From Edaphochlamys debaryana (taxonomy: Eukaryota > Chlorophyta > Chlorophyceae > Chlamydomonadales): 64,000 bases of DNA. Positions 34,942 through 46,200 of this stretch are shown here, in pieces; positions within the stretch are counted from its first letter, which is position 1, and the number at the start of each line of letters is the position of its first letter. The translations under genes were made by a program, and so were the position numbers. Below the pieces are notes generated by a model that searched no databases, was not told the DNA's origin, and worked only from the letters and a program-made list of their open reading frames with translations. The stretch covers positions 620,001 through 684,000 of the forward strand of contig JAEHOE010000045.1 in NCBI GenBank assembly GCA_016858145.1, given 5' to 3'.

Positions 34942-37404
34942 ATGCGCGTGGGTTGGTCGCAGCCCGCCACGCTGCGAGTGGCCTCTCGGGCGCGATGTGT
35001 ACCAGCACGGCTTCTACCACGGTGCCAGGCGCAAGGGGGAGGGCAAGAGACGACAGCGACAGGTAGGCGTTCAGATGGCGCTCGGCGCAGACCCCGCACC
35101 CCGCACCCCGCACCCCGCACCCCGCACCCCGGTGCACCCCGCAACCCGACAACCCGACACCCCGCACCCCGCACCCCGACACACAGCGCCCGGCTACCGA
35201 CGGCGGCCCTGCCCACCCCGCCGGTGCTACCGCGGCCGTCTGTATGCTCACTGCTTGTCGTACTTCCCTGCACTTCCCCTCAATCCACTCCGCACCCCTT
35301 GTGCCCTCGTCCGCAACCCGCCTTTGGCAGACGTGTCTCCCACGCCTGTGCTTGAAGCCTCACTCCCTCTGCCCCCGCCCCCTCCGCAGCAGCTCCGGCC
35401 GCGAGCACGCGGCAGAAGAAGAACCCCAAAGACTGGCTGAGCCTGGACGAACTCCGGGCTGAGCTGGAGAAGCCCGAAGAGGGTGTGCCTGGTGGCATCT
35501 GGTCCGTGCTCAACTTTATCAGCCAGAACTCGTTCGGCGAAACGGTGTGTTATTCTCTACCAATCTTGAGCAGAGGCCACTGGAGGCTACGATCGTAGTG
35601 GCGGGACCAACAGCTTACGCGGCCCGGGGAGGATGAAGGGGCGGAAGTCCTTGCGCTAAGCTGCCCCCGTGCCCTCGACCGTGCAGTCCAAAGGGTGGGG
35701 AGCGGTCTACCGGTGGTTCCTGAACCTGGTGCCAACGCCCCGCCCGCGGTAAGCGAGGCGCCGGCCATGCTATGACGTCTACATGCAGGCAGAGACCTCT
35801 CCCACGGCACCAGCGAACATGAGTATCCAAGTACCCCAGCTCCGTACGGCTCACCCGCCATCTTAGCATACCTGCGGCTTTGATGTAATGATCTAGGTTG
35901 GGCAACCCGGTGGCTCTGGCGGGGCAGGTAGGGCCTACCTTGATCTCGCTCCCTGGATCATTCCCTGCAGCCAGGGGGCGGCCCCCGACGTGACCCCGGA
36001 GCTGCTGCAGGCGGCCCGGCGCAGCCCGCTGCCCAAGATTCTGCTGGTCTCCAACCACGAGCTCGCCAAAATGGCCGCGAAATTCCCCGAGGTGAGGGCC
36101 ACCCCGCGCAGCTGCGCAGCTGGGTGTGAGGCTGCGTCGCGCTTGAGCAGGCTCGCGGCCCTTTGAATGATGCGAGGTGTTTGAAGGCCGAGCTATGGTG
36201 CCATTCCTACCGCTGCTCTGTCCTCCCGTCACCTCTCCTGACCCCCCCCACCCTGCCGCGCTGGTTGCTCGCCCGCAGGTGCTGGCCATGGGCGTGGACG
36301 AGGCGGCGCTGCGGCTGCTGGGGCTCAAGACGGTGCTGCCGGCCTGCGATGTCAGCGACCTCATCATCCACGAGCCCAGGTGGGACTCGGGAGAAGTGAC
36401 GGAGGAGTGCTTGGGGGCACCCCCATAAGGGCCGTGCCCAGGCACCCAACGTCCCTGGGGCTGTGGCTTGGTGGACCCATGCCAGCCTCCGCCTGTGTTG
36501 CTATGAGCCGTTGTGCGGCTGGCGGGCGGAGGGGCCTGGCCCCTGCTCCCGCCGAGCGGCCCACCCTGCAACGCAGGCTTGGGTTGGGGTGCAGTGCTTG
36601 CTTTGTAAACGCGAACTATGGCGCGTTTCGTGCTGCGTGCCATACACCGCACCTCCGGCCCCCTCCACCCACCGACCTCGCCAACTCAATACTCAATCTA
36701 CTCATCCCGCCCCCACTGCCCATCCTCTCCCACCCGTGCCGGTGCGTTCACTGCCCGTCAGGCTATACCTCGGCGGCTCCAAGCTCGAGACGGAGGCGAA
36801 GCTTTCCTCGGTCGTGAGCATGATGATAGAGACCTACACGATGCCGCGCGAAGTGGTCTACATGATGTTCGCGTACGACCCAGGTGGGTGTGGAGGCTCG
36901 AGCGCAGCTGCGCAGGTCCACCGCGGCATCAGGGCACGTGCCATGCTGGAGAAGACATGCGCTGAGAAGCTCGTGCCGGCCCACGTGGGCTCCGGGGCTT
37001 CGCATATCAGGCGCTGCGTTCTGTGATCCCTTGGCATGGCAGGCTGTTAACTTGTGGCCGCTGTTCATCCACCGCTGGCACCGCAGGGCTCCCCTTCGTG
37101 GCCACGCAGCGCGGCATGCAGGAGCTGCGGGCGCTCTGGCCGGAAGGTGGGGCGACGCTGGGGGCACCCATGCGCTTATCCAAGCGAGTTACACGGAAAG
37201 CCAAGTGACTCAGTTCGGCTGAGGGCCATCAAAGATGTCCAGTCAGCACCGTACTACCGTATGCCCAGTCAGCACCGTACTAAGCCTGCGGTGTGCTCCA
37301 TCCTTACATCCCCAGAGCTTGTGGACGAGACGGCCCTGCTCAACAGCGACCCCAAGCAGCTGGCTCTCGCAGTTCGGGCACTGAGCCTATGGACCAAGGA
37401 CTGA
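34942..37404 (+). CDS. Conserved-looking protein with mTERF-like helices, probable plastid protein
   Basis: Eight exons join in frame with every phase matching: 34942-35062, 35390-35544, 35687-35748, 35971-36091, 36279-36379, 36762-36883, 37087-37146 and 37316-37404. They encode 276 aa. The first ~45 residues (MRVGWSQPATLRVASRARCV and on) are basic, Ala/Ser-rich and nearly free of acidic residues, as in chloroplast transit peptides. The mature part opens with DWLSLDELRAELEKPEEGVP and WGAVYRWFLNLVP. It continues with repeated helices such as LPKILLVSNHELAKMAAKFP, LRLLGLKTVLPACDVSDLII and EAKLSSVVSMMIETYTM. The spacing of Leu, Pro and hydrophobic positions recalls mTERF-type helical repeats, but the match is weak and only about three repeats would fit. 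I do not recognise the gene and assign no function. Its 3' end converges on the EF-hand gene, with stops 309 bases apart. Confidence 0.8.
35091..35185. repeat. Simple repeat of ACCCCGC/ACCCGAC type in intron 1
   Basis: Runs of CACCCCG and CAACCCGA, with variants, fill part of the first intron of the 276 aa protein gene. It is a short, impure microsatellite or minisatellite. Confidence 0.85.
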
Positions 37405-37713
37405 TACGGCTCTCCACGCCAGCATGCCCTGCGCCTCCACCGTCGGCAAGGCCGCTACACCTACAAGCCCTGCTAACCAGACTGTCCGAGGAAAGTGAAG
37501 AATGTGTTGCGTACAGTGAGAGTTGCCCACAAGGGCGGTATTCAAAGAGGGTGAAGCGCCGGCGAATGCCGCCGTCGCTTGCAACCGAGGTGTACAGTAA
37601 GGGCGCGACGGGCTCCGCGACGTATCTCTGCGGCTCCGCATGTGCCTCAGGCAAGGAGATGGCGTTGTGCCCCAAGTGCCGTTGCCTGAATGTGTGTCAG
37701 ACGGCCTAGCCGC
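37405..37713. other. Convergent intergenic region
   Basis: The stops of the 276 aa protein gene (plus) and the EF-hand gene (minus) face each other across 309 bases, so the 3' untranslated regions probably overlap. Open frames here are in the mixed GC-rich style of noncoding DNA. Confidence 0.5.
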
Positions 37714-39327
37714 CTAATCGGCGTTCATGATTGCCATCCAGTCCTGCTCTCCGATGTATCCGTCCTTGCCGAACTCCGTAATCATGTCCTGGCGGGCGCC
37801 GGGAGAAGCGGGGAGCACGAGACTGTGACAAGGCACGCAAGATAAATAAGCGCATTGAGAACTGGAAGACCATTTGGACAATTTATTTGCAGGTATGAGA
37901 GCTGGTGTGGGTTCGTGTGAGGGATAGAGAGGTTGGCGTGCATGGAACCCTATGCTGGTGCGTGGTGTGTCGTAAGGTCCTCAGCGCAGGCAAGCTCTCC
38001 CGATAAATGGAGCTGCGCTGCGGGCTGACCCCGCCGTGTAAAGTGAGGAGAGATTGGCCCTGCCTGCCCCTAACGCGGAAAGCTGCATCCCTCTGTCCAC
38101 CCCTGGCTCTGTACCTGCGGCCCATACCGCCTGGGCCAGTCGCCACGAACCGCCTACCGACGCAACAGGTCGTCCGCACCCACACCCAGGGCTTGACGCG
38201 GGTTCGGCAGCCCGCAGCACGGAAGCCAGCACCATCCAGGGCCTGCCTTCCGCCCGTTATACCACGCCGCGCTGCTCTCGGCCCGGCCCCCGCCCCCCAC
38301 CTGCAGCTCCTCGTCGCCGATCTCCAGGTTGAGCGAGCGCACCACCCGCTTGAGCGTGGGCAGGTCGATGGCGCCCTGGCCCGTGATGTCGAAAAGCTGG
38401 AACGCGCGCCGGTGCTCGTCCTGGGGGATGGGGGAAGGGGACAGGGGAGGCGGAGGGGACAGGGCGCTGGGGTCGAGGGGAACACGCACGCGAACGGGCC
38501 TATGGCAGGGGATCTCGAGGACAGTCAGCTGCGCAACCAGTGCCACCCTGCAGGCCCACCGGCCCTTCCTGCACAGGCGGCATTCCGTCCTTCAGTTCTG
38601 CTCGCACGGCTTGCGGCCCTGCCCCACCTGGAGCGTGCGCTGTGAGAGCAGGTCCGCCACCACCTTGCGGAACGTCTGCAGCGAGCACACGGACAGCAGC
38701 ACCTCATGGGACCGGGCCAGGCCACAGCCGTGACCGCAAGGGCCCACAATAGACCCCGCGCAGATCGCAATGGAGGCTTGGGCCTCGGCTGGTATCACCC
38801 AGAGTGGACGTGGGGCTCCAGCAGCCCGGGTCCAAGCCACAGTCCGGCTCACCTGGAAGTCAAGCTGCTCCGTCTCCTCTTCCCCGTGCCTTGCCAGCAG
38901 GTCAGCCACGTCCGCCTTCTTCACGTTGAAGCCAAGCGCTCGGAGCGCAACCTGAAGAGCAGACCGGTTACAAGCTCAAACGCAGCAACGGGGTCCCACT
39001 CCCCAGCTGCTGGACGGGTCAGGTCCCGTGCCGTGCCAGGTCGTAGCCTTACCCGCCACCCCAATTGTGCCCCTCCCCCCCCTCTCTGGTCCACCAGGTT
39101 TCACCTTCTAGGGACCCAAACTTAGACGAGCTGTTACTGCCCAGCCTGCCCACCTTCAATTGTCGCCGCGACACGAAGCCGGTCCGCTCCGCGTCTAGCG
39201 TCTCAAACGCAAAGAGCACGCCCTCGCTCTCATCCTTCTGGAGCTCGCGTCCCTTGTTTGGCTTCGCGGGCTTGGGGCCAGACCCACCGAACACGAGCGC
39301 GCTTACTTGTTGTTTCTGCATCTGCAT
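37714..39327 (-). CDS. Divergent centrin-like EF-hand protein
   Basis: Five exons read on the minus strand give about 170 residues, essentially the length of centrin. Start MQMQKQQVSALVFGG lies at 39327. A basic linker (PKPAKPNKGRELQK) follows, then four EF-hand-like units: FETLDAERTGFVSRRQLKVA, LLARHGEEETEQLDFQTFRK, FQLFDITGQGAIDLPTLKRV and ITEFGKDGYIGEQDWMAIMN. The phrase LKVALRALGF is close to the centrin/caltractin signature. The calcium loops are degenerate: loop 2 lacks the usual Asp pattern, loop 3 ends in Thr instead of Glu, and loop 4 starts with Phe-Gly. Calcium binding may be weak or limited to loop 1. Centrins act in basal bodies and flagella; that role is inferred from family only. 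Other possibilities are a calmodulin-like or dynein-associated EF-hand protein. The open frame continues upstream of the chosen Met without family-like sequence. Confidence 0.82.
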
Positions 39328-40287
39328 GGTATCTGAGTCTAGTCTGACTATACACAGGTTGGCGACAACATCCAGCTGAAGGCGTGAAGGGAACCCGGAT
39401 GCATCCGGGCGGGACCTGCGCCCATGCCGCCCGTTGGCGTTGACCACGACCCTCGCCTTCCCCGCAAAAGGACAGTGTAGCCATTTACGCAGATGGACAT
39501 CCCGAAAGGCTTGACCGCAGAGCTATGAGCGATATCCGGAAAACACCCTCGCGACGAGCCAGGCTGTCTGGGCCTAAGCTCGAGTGAATTCACCTGAGTA
39601 GAGGGCAATCAACCATACAAAAATCAGGTTGGGCACCCTGTCGTCCTGAGCGGCCTTCTCCGGGAGCGGAAGACTCTACCAACCAAGCAGGACTTCGACC
39701 TCGCGGAAAGCTTACTTGACTATCAAGGTGAGGAGCTGGAGCGTACGCTGGGCTGGGGCCTCTGGAACGTTACAGGCCAACCGCGATGCCTGCGCATGCG
39801 GCCCCTCCGGCTCAAGCCGGGTGCCGCACAGGCGGCCCGCAGCAGCCATGCCTTGCTCCTATAAGCAGGAGTAGGCCCCGTACTGACTGCGTTTCGGGAA
39901 GCTGTTCAGGGGCGGGGCGACGCAATTGCGCATGTGCGGGCGTGCAAGCGCTCGCAAGGCTCGCAGCGCTCTTCCGCGTGCCGGGGACGCTGCCGTTGCT
40001 AGTGTCGGCAGGCACAAAATCTGCTCACGTGGTCCTCAATGCCCCTACTGTTTGGCCCGAGCAGCGAGTAGCTGGCGTCAGCCCGGTCTGCTACGGGGCC
40101 CGACACCCGCTCCAGCCTCCCTTGCCCTTGCCCTTGACTGGTACATTCCGCCTGCTTGTGACCAGTGCCCCATCCTGCTTATTCCCGGTGTCCTCCCTTT
40201 TGTCCCGCCCCGTACCTCTTGCCTAGAACCCTCAGATACCCCAGCGAATACAGAAGCTGCCTCCGCCTCCTGCGCTCCGCGCGCACG
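39328..40287. other. Divergent intergenic region, nothing recognised
   Basis: These 960 bases separate the start of the EF-hand gene (minus) from the start of the giant coiled-coil gene (plus), so two promoters should lie here. I found no TATA box or other motif I would defend. The plus-strand frame just upstream of 40288 is open, but it lacks sequence resembling the protein. Confidence 0.5.
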
Positions 40288-43200
40288 ATGGAGTGGCGGG
40301 GCCCTGCCTTCGGGTTTGGGGCCCACGAGCCCACCCAGGACGACTTCCTGAACATCGACGTTGACGCAGCTCTCCATGAGTTCGCTACGCAGGGCACAGC
40401 CCCTGGCTCCACTGCAGCGCCGCCGCCCGTAACAGAGCCCTTGGGCGCTGCTGCGACCGAAGTTAGGGCCGCGGGCGAGGACCAAGGCATGGAGGTCGAG
40501 ACCCCCGAGGCCGCGCAGGAGCAGCCCGAGGGGCCCGAGTCCTCCGATGACTCGGTCATTCATATTGACCTCACGCAGCGGCCGCCGCCCCTGCCCATGT
40601 CTGGCTTGCCCATTAGTCAGCTCGTGTCTATGATGCCAGGTGAGGGCTCCTGCCACGTACCCGTTCCCTTTTTAGGGCTGGAGGCTTTGAGCGGCCTTCT
40701 TCATTATAATGAAAGCAAGGGGATACGGCAGTTGTTGTAGCTTTGACTGCATGGCCATGGGCCTGCCCTGCCCCTGTTGCGCACCCCCAGGCACCACCTA
40801 CGCTCTGGCTGGCAGCGGCATTCCGCGACGGGCGCCCCCGCCCGAGCCAGCCGCCCGCTCGCCCACCGGGGCAGCCGCTGCTGGGCCCGCAGCCCCGGAG
40901 GAGGGCAGCGGCGACGGAGGTGACAGCGACGATGACGATGAGGACGATCACACGGTCGGCGCAGGGGCCTCTGGCGCCAAAGCCGCGGGCGGCGCAGGCG
41001 CCCGCGTGGCCTTCACCTTCATCCCAGGTATGTGCATGCAGCTGGGCTGGAGCCAGATGGAGCTGCAAAGGCTAGGTGTAGCTATGTATGTGCAGCCCCA
41101 GCTTTGCTGTAGCTGCAAGACTTTGCACACGCTTGTCTTTTGGCGGGAAGCAGTACTGACGGGAAGCAGTACTGACGGCTTCGCTCCTCCGCGCCTTCTC
41201 TCCCTCAGGCCTGGGCCTAGTGCCCGTCATGCTGGACGAGGCTGACCTAGAGGAGGAGGACGAGGAGGACGAGGACGAGGACGAGGGGCAGGACGGCGAG
41301 GCAGCGGCCGAGCACGAGCAAGCCGAGGAGGAGATGGAGGCGCCCCCGCAACCGCCCGCCGCAGCCTACGCCGGCAGCAGCGGCGACGATCTGGAGTTCG
41401 AAGTGGGCGGCGTCGGCGCCATGGCGGCAGAGGACAGCGGCAGCGCTGCCGCCGGCCTCACTGCAGCCAGCGGTGCCGCGAGCGAGGACTTGGCGGCCTT
41501 CGCTGTGGGGTACGAAGACGAGGAGGAGGAGGATGTTGACGGCATTGACGTGCGTGAGCTGCTTGCGGCTGCGCGGTCGTTCCGCCACCGCTTGGACGAC
41601 GAAGATGAGGACACGGGCGCAGCGTTTGAGTACGTGGACGTGGCGGAGGACGGCGAGGACGGCGACGCGGCAGCGGCAGCCATGCAGGCCGCCGACTTGC
41701 AGGAGGCCGCACCCTCCTTCGAGCCGCCCGCGCCGCCAGCCTACGCGCCCTCGGACGAGGGTGCTGAGGCGTCGGCTCTTGAGGCCGACATGGAGGCCGC
41801 CTCTGAGCGCAGCGAGCTGGCTGCGGGCTACGGACTGGCTGCCGGCCTGGAGTCTGAGGGCAGCGACGCTCCGTTGCAGGTGGTGGCGCCCCGGCTGAGC
41901 TCCGACGGCGACGGCGAGGGCCTGGAGCACGAGCTGCCCGAGTCCTACTACGCCCACACCCAGGGCCTTGAGCACGAGCAGGAGGAGGCGGGGGAGCAGG
42001 AGGAGGACACCGAGTATGTGGAGGTTGAGGCCCACACACAGGGCGACTCTGATGCAGCGGACCTGGGGATTGAGTACGACGCTGCCGATATCGCCGCGGA
42101 CATGGAGGTGGACGTGGCGGCCGTGGAGGCGCTGGGCAGCGGCGAGGACTCGGGCTCCGACCTGCCCGTGCCCTTGGCGGCGCCGGGCGACGAGTCCGAC
42201 GAGGCCGAGATGGGGACCTACAGCTCCATCTACAACCCCGTCTTCTACGCCGCTCAGGAGGACCAGGGCGGCGAGGCGCACGAGCAGCAGGAGGCAGCCG
42301 AGGAGGAGGAGGAGGAGGAAGAGGACGACGGGCTTGAGGGGCTGGAGGTGGATTACGGGGCCGCGGAGCAGGAGGAGGACGGCGGTGAGGCGGCTGCGCT
42401 GGGCTCGCTGGCGCCGGCGCCGACCCGCCTGGACAACGGCCCGCCCGCCGCGGCTGCAGCCGTGCCGCCCCAGTACACCGCCTACAACATCTCCGAGGCT
42501 CAGTTCCGAGACATTGTGGACGAGGCGGTGCGGGGCCTGAACGCCTTCTCCGGCGGCCCTGGTGCAGCCGACAGCGAGGAGGCAGCCACCTCGGAGGAGG
42601 TGGAGGAGGAACCGGGCCTAACCACGGAGGTCAGCGACGGAGACCACGCCGAGCTCATGTCCCACCTCAGCCACCACATCAGCCAGAAGCGAATCAAGCT
42701 GGAGTCGGAGATTGCGGCCGTGACCAGCCGCCTCAGCGACAGCGGCGGCGTCGAGGGCGCGTCCCCGGCCCTGGAGGCGCGCATCAGCATGGCGGCGGGC
42801 CTGGAGCCAGCCACTATGGCCGCACTGGGCCTGGGGCCCTGGAGCAACCGCACCAGCCTCAGCGGGGCCGATGGCGGCACCAGTGACCGCCGCGTCAGCC
42901 TGACCGGTGGAGCCGAGGGCACAGGCTCGAACCGCACCAGCCTCAGCGGCGGCTTCGACGGCTCCGGCTCGGCCTTCTCCTCCCCTGCCCGGCCTGACGG
43001 CTCTCCGGGCGGGGCGGTGCAGGCCCCCGCCGCCTCCACCTCCCGCCGCACCCTGGCGGCGCTGGTGGAGGCGCCGTCGGAGGAGGGCGAGGGCGAGGCC
43101 GCGCAGGAGCCTCCGGCGCCCTCCACGCCCGGCGCTCGCCGCGACGATGAGGACAGCGACGGCCCTGCTCCCGCCGCGGACCCGGAGGCAGACGAGTATG

Positions 43201-46200
43201 ATGACGGCGGTACCGACGAGACGGATGACAGCGCTGCGGGCGAGGAGCCGGTGTCCTTCCTCGGCCACCCTGCCTTCCCCGTGCCCAACAAGGCAGCGGC
43301 GGGCAGCGCCGCTGCGGCGGCGCCCGAGGGCGGCGCCCCCGGCTTGACGCCGGGGCTCCAGCTGCCTCGCTCCCGCTACTCGGGCCCCGCTTCGCCGCAG
43401 GACAGCGGCAGCGTCCCGCCGCTGCGGACCATGGCCTCTGCGCCCATGCCGCTGCTGGCCAGCGCTGGGCCCTCGCCCGCGGCCCCCATGCTTGGCGCCA
43501 CCGCCAGGGCCCGGTCCTTCGGCTCCAGCACCGCCTCCGCATTCTACATGCCCACGCCCTTCGGCGGCGGCGTCCTGGGCCCCCTGCCCACCCCGCCTGC
43601 CGCTAGCGGCGCCGGCTCTGGTGCAGGCTCCGGTGCGGGTGCCAGCGGCGGCGTTGGCACGGGCGGCGACCTGATGAGCACGGTCCGCATGACCAGTGAG
43701 TCGCTGGCCTCGATCCGCCAGGCCGCGGTGCAGGCGGAGGCGAAGCGGCAGGCCAAGGCTATGGAGGAGCGGCTGGGCGGCGGCGCGGACAAGCCCTGGC
43801 CACCACGTGACGAGGCCGAAGCCGGCGGCGACGCGTCCGCCGCCAGGCCCTCCCACGCCCACGCGCACGGCCACACGCCGCCCCCCAGCCGCGCCGGTGC
43901 CGTACCCAACATCACCAACCCCTTTGGCTTTGCCGGCCACAACGCCGCCGCCGCGGCGGGACTTGTGGAGGACGACTCGGCCCACAGCGCCTCCCGCCGC
44001 GCCCGGTCTGGCCGGCACGGCGGCGGCGGCTCCGGCTCCAGCACGGGCTACGCTAGCGTGGATGCAGCCGGAGGCAAGGGCGGGGAGCACGAGGAGGAGG
44101 ACCTGCTTCGTGACCGGGCCATCATCGCCCCCCGCTACCCCACGGACGCTGCCGCCAAGAGCGACAAGGACAAGGAGAAGCACGGGCACCACCGGCACGG
44201 CCATGGGCACCGCCACCACGGCCAGGCGGAGGGTGGGGAGGAGCACGAGCCCGAGATTGCGCCGGCGGAGGAGGGCGCCGAGGAGGGCGGCGAGCAGGCC
44301 GAGGAGTCCGGCCCCAGGAGGCCCGGCCACCGCCGCTCCGTGGACCTGGTGGAGTTTGACTTCTCGGCCCTGGCGGCCCCGGGCAGGTCCACGTCGCCAA
44401 CCAAGACGGGCCCGCAGCGGCTGACCAGGTGCGACTTGTGGGCAGGGGCGGAGGCGGGAGAGGAGTGGGAGAGGGGGAAAGGGCGGTGTTGGGGCCAGGG
44501 CTGCGTTGGGCGGTTGCGCAGGCATGGCGGGTGCGGCAAGCGAGGCAGTTGCTTCAGTGGAGCTGAGTGCCGTCGACCTTTCCTCGCAGGTCGGATGACG
44601 GAGCGCCGCCGCCGGCGAGGAGCCTGCTGGCAACGCGCAAGGTGCGCGCGTTACTTGCAGGGGTGCTGGCCCAGGGGCACGGAGTGCTGCCAGCTTGTCT
44701 AAAGTAGTGTAGCCTGCAGGCTGCCTTGCCCTTACCCCAGCCTTTCTGACCCGTCCTTCCTTTCCCGCTGCTGCTGCCCCCTGCCTGCCAGTCCGAGGAC
44801 GGCGTTCCCTCTGTGGACCTGAGCCAGTACAAGCCCAACGAGCGGGGCACGTGGGTCTACGATGAGGGCGCGAGCAGCTCCTCCAGCAGCGGCAGCAGCA
44901 GCGCCCACAGCGTCGCGGACGAGCGCCTGGCAGAGGAAGTCGAGGTGGGGCGGGGCAGCGTGCGCAGCCCGAGCGCCTATGCGGGCTGGTTGGCAACGCC
45001 TTTCATGTTTCCCCGACTAGCTGGTTGTGCTGGATCGGCCTGTCTCCTGTCACGCCTCAGCCCTAAGCGTTAACAGCATACCGGCGGCTTGTGAGGCACA
45101 TTGAGCACTGCATCGCCCCCTTGCCTGCCCAGCTCCTTGTCCCAGCTTCTCCCCCTCACTCCTGCCTTGGCTGACGCTGCCCTCGGCCCCCCTACTGGTG
45201 CTTCCTGCCAGGCCCTGCGCGAGGAGCTGGGGCAGAAGACCACCCTGGTGGCGGGCCTGCGCGGGGAGCTGCGCAAGTACACGGACCTGGCCATGCGGCT
45301 GGAGCACCAGCTGGGCGAGATCCGGACCCAGATGGGCCTGGGCGGGCCCCGCAGCGCCGCCGCGCTGGCCGCCGCCGCCGCCACTGTGGGCCCGCGCTGG
45401 CGCAGCCAGTCCGACACGGGCCTGCAGGGCAGCTCCATCAGCGCGCTGGGCACCCCGCCGGGCTCTGCTACGGCTTCTCCGGGCGGCCCCAGCGAGGCCG
45501 CCCTGCCCCATGACGAGTCGGAGGGCCACGAAGCCCCCGCCAGCCCCGTGCAGACCGGGATCACGCCCCCCGACAGCTCCTTCACCTCGCCCCCGCCCAG
45601 CGTGCCTGACCAGGGTGTCGGTGCCGCCACCCCGCCCAGCGCCGCCGGCACTCCGCCGCCGCACCCCCAGGCCCAGGGCCTGGACCCCCCCGCCCGCATG
45701 GTGCAGTACAAGGAGATACTTTCCCAGGCCCAGCAGCAGGTGGGCACCCGTTTACCTTGCTTTGCCCCGGTGTCATCAGACAGCCCAAGCCTCGTGCAAC
45801 CGCTAGTGTGCTTGCGCCTTGCCTTCGACCGCCTGCCGGCACGCCTTCTTTGTGCCGCCCTCCACGGCTGCGCCCCTCACGCACCCCCCCTCCTACTGAC
45901 GCTACCGTGTTGCTTTTGCGCAGGTCGGCCGCGCTGGCGGGCCTCAGCCTCCGGACCTGCGCGACGCCCAGGAGCTGGTGCAGGGCAAGGACCGGCTGGA
46001 CGCCGGCACTGAGAAGGTGCTGCTCATCAAGTTGGCCAAGCTGGTGTCGTGGGGCTGCGAGGCGGCGTGGAAGGCCTCCGTGGCGCAGCAGCACACGCGC
46101 TTCATGGAGCAGGCGGCGCAGCGGGCCGAGCAGGCGCGAGCCACCTGGGAGGCGGAGCGGGAGCAGCTCAAGGCGGCCCTGGACGCGGCCACGTCGGCCC

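Noticed and set aside
35091..35185. Interstitial telomere-like repeat
   Set aside because: The repeat is CACCCCG/CAACCCGA, not the chlamydomonad TTTTAGGG type, and it sits inside an intron.
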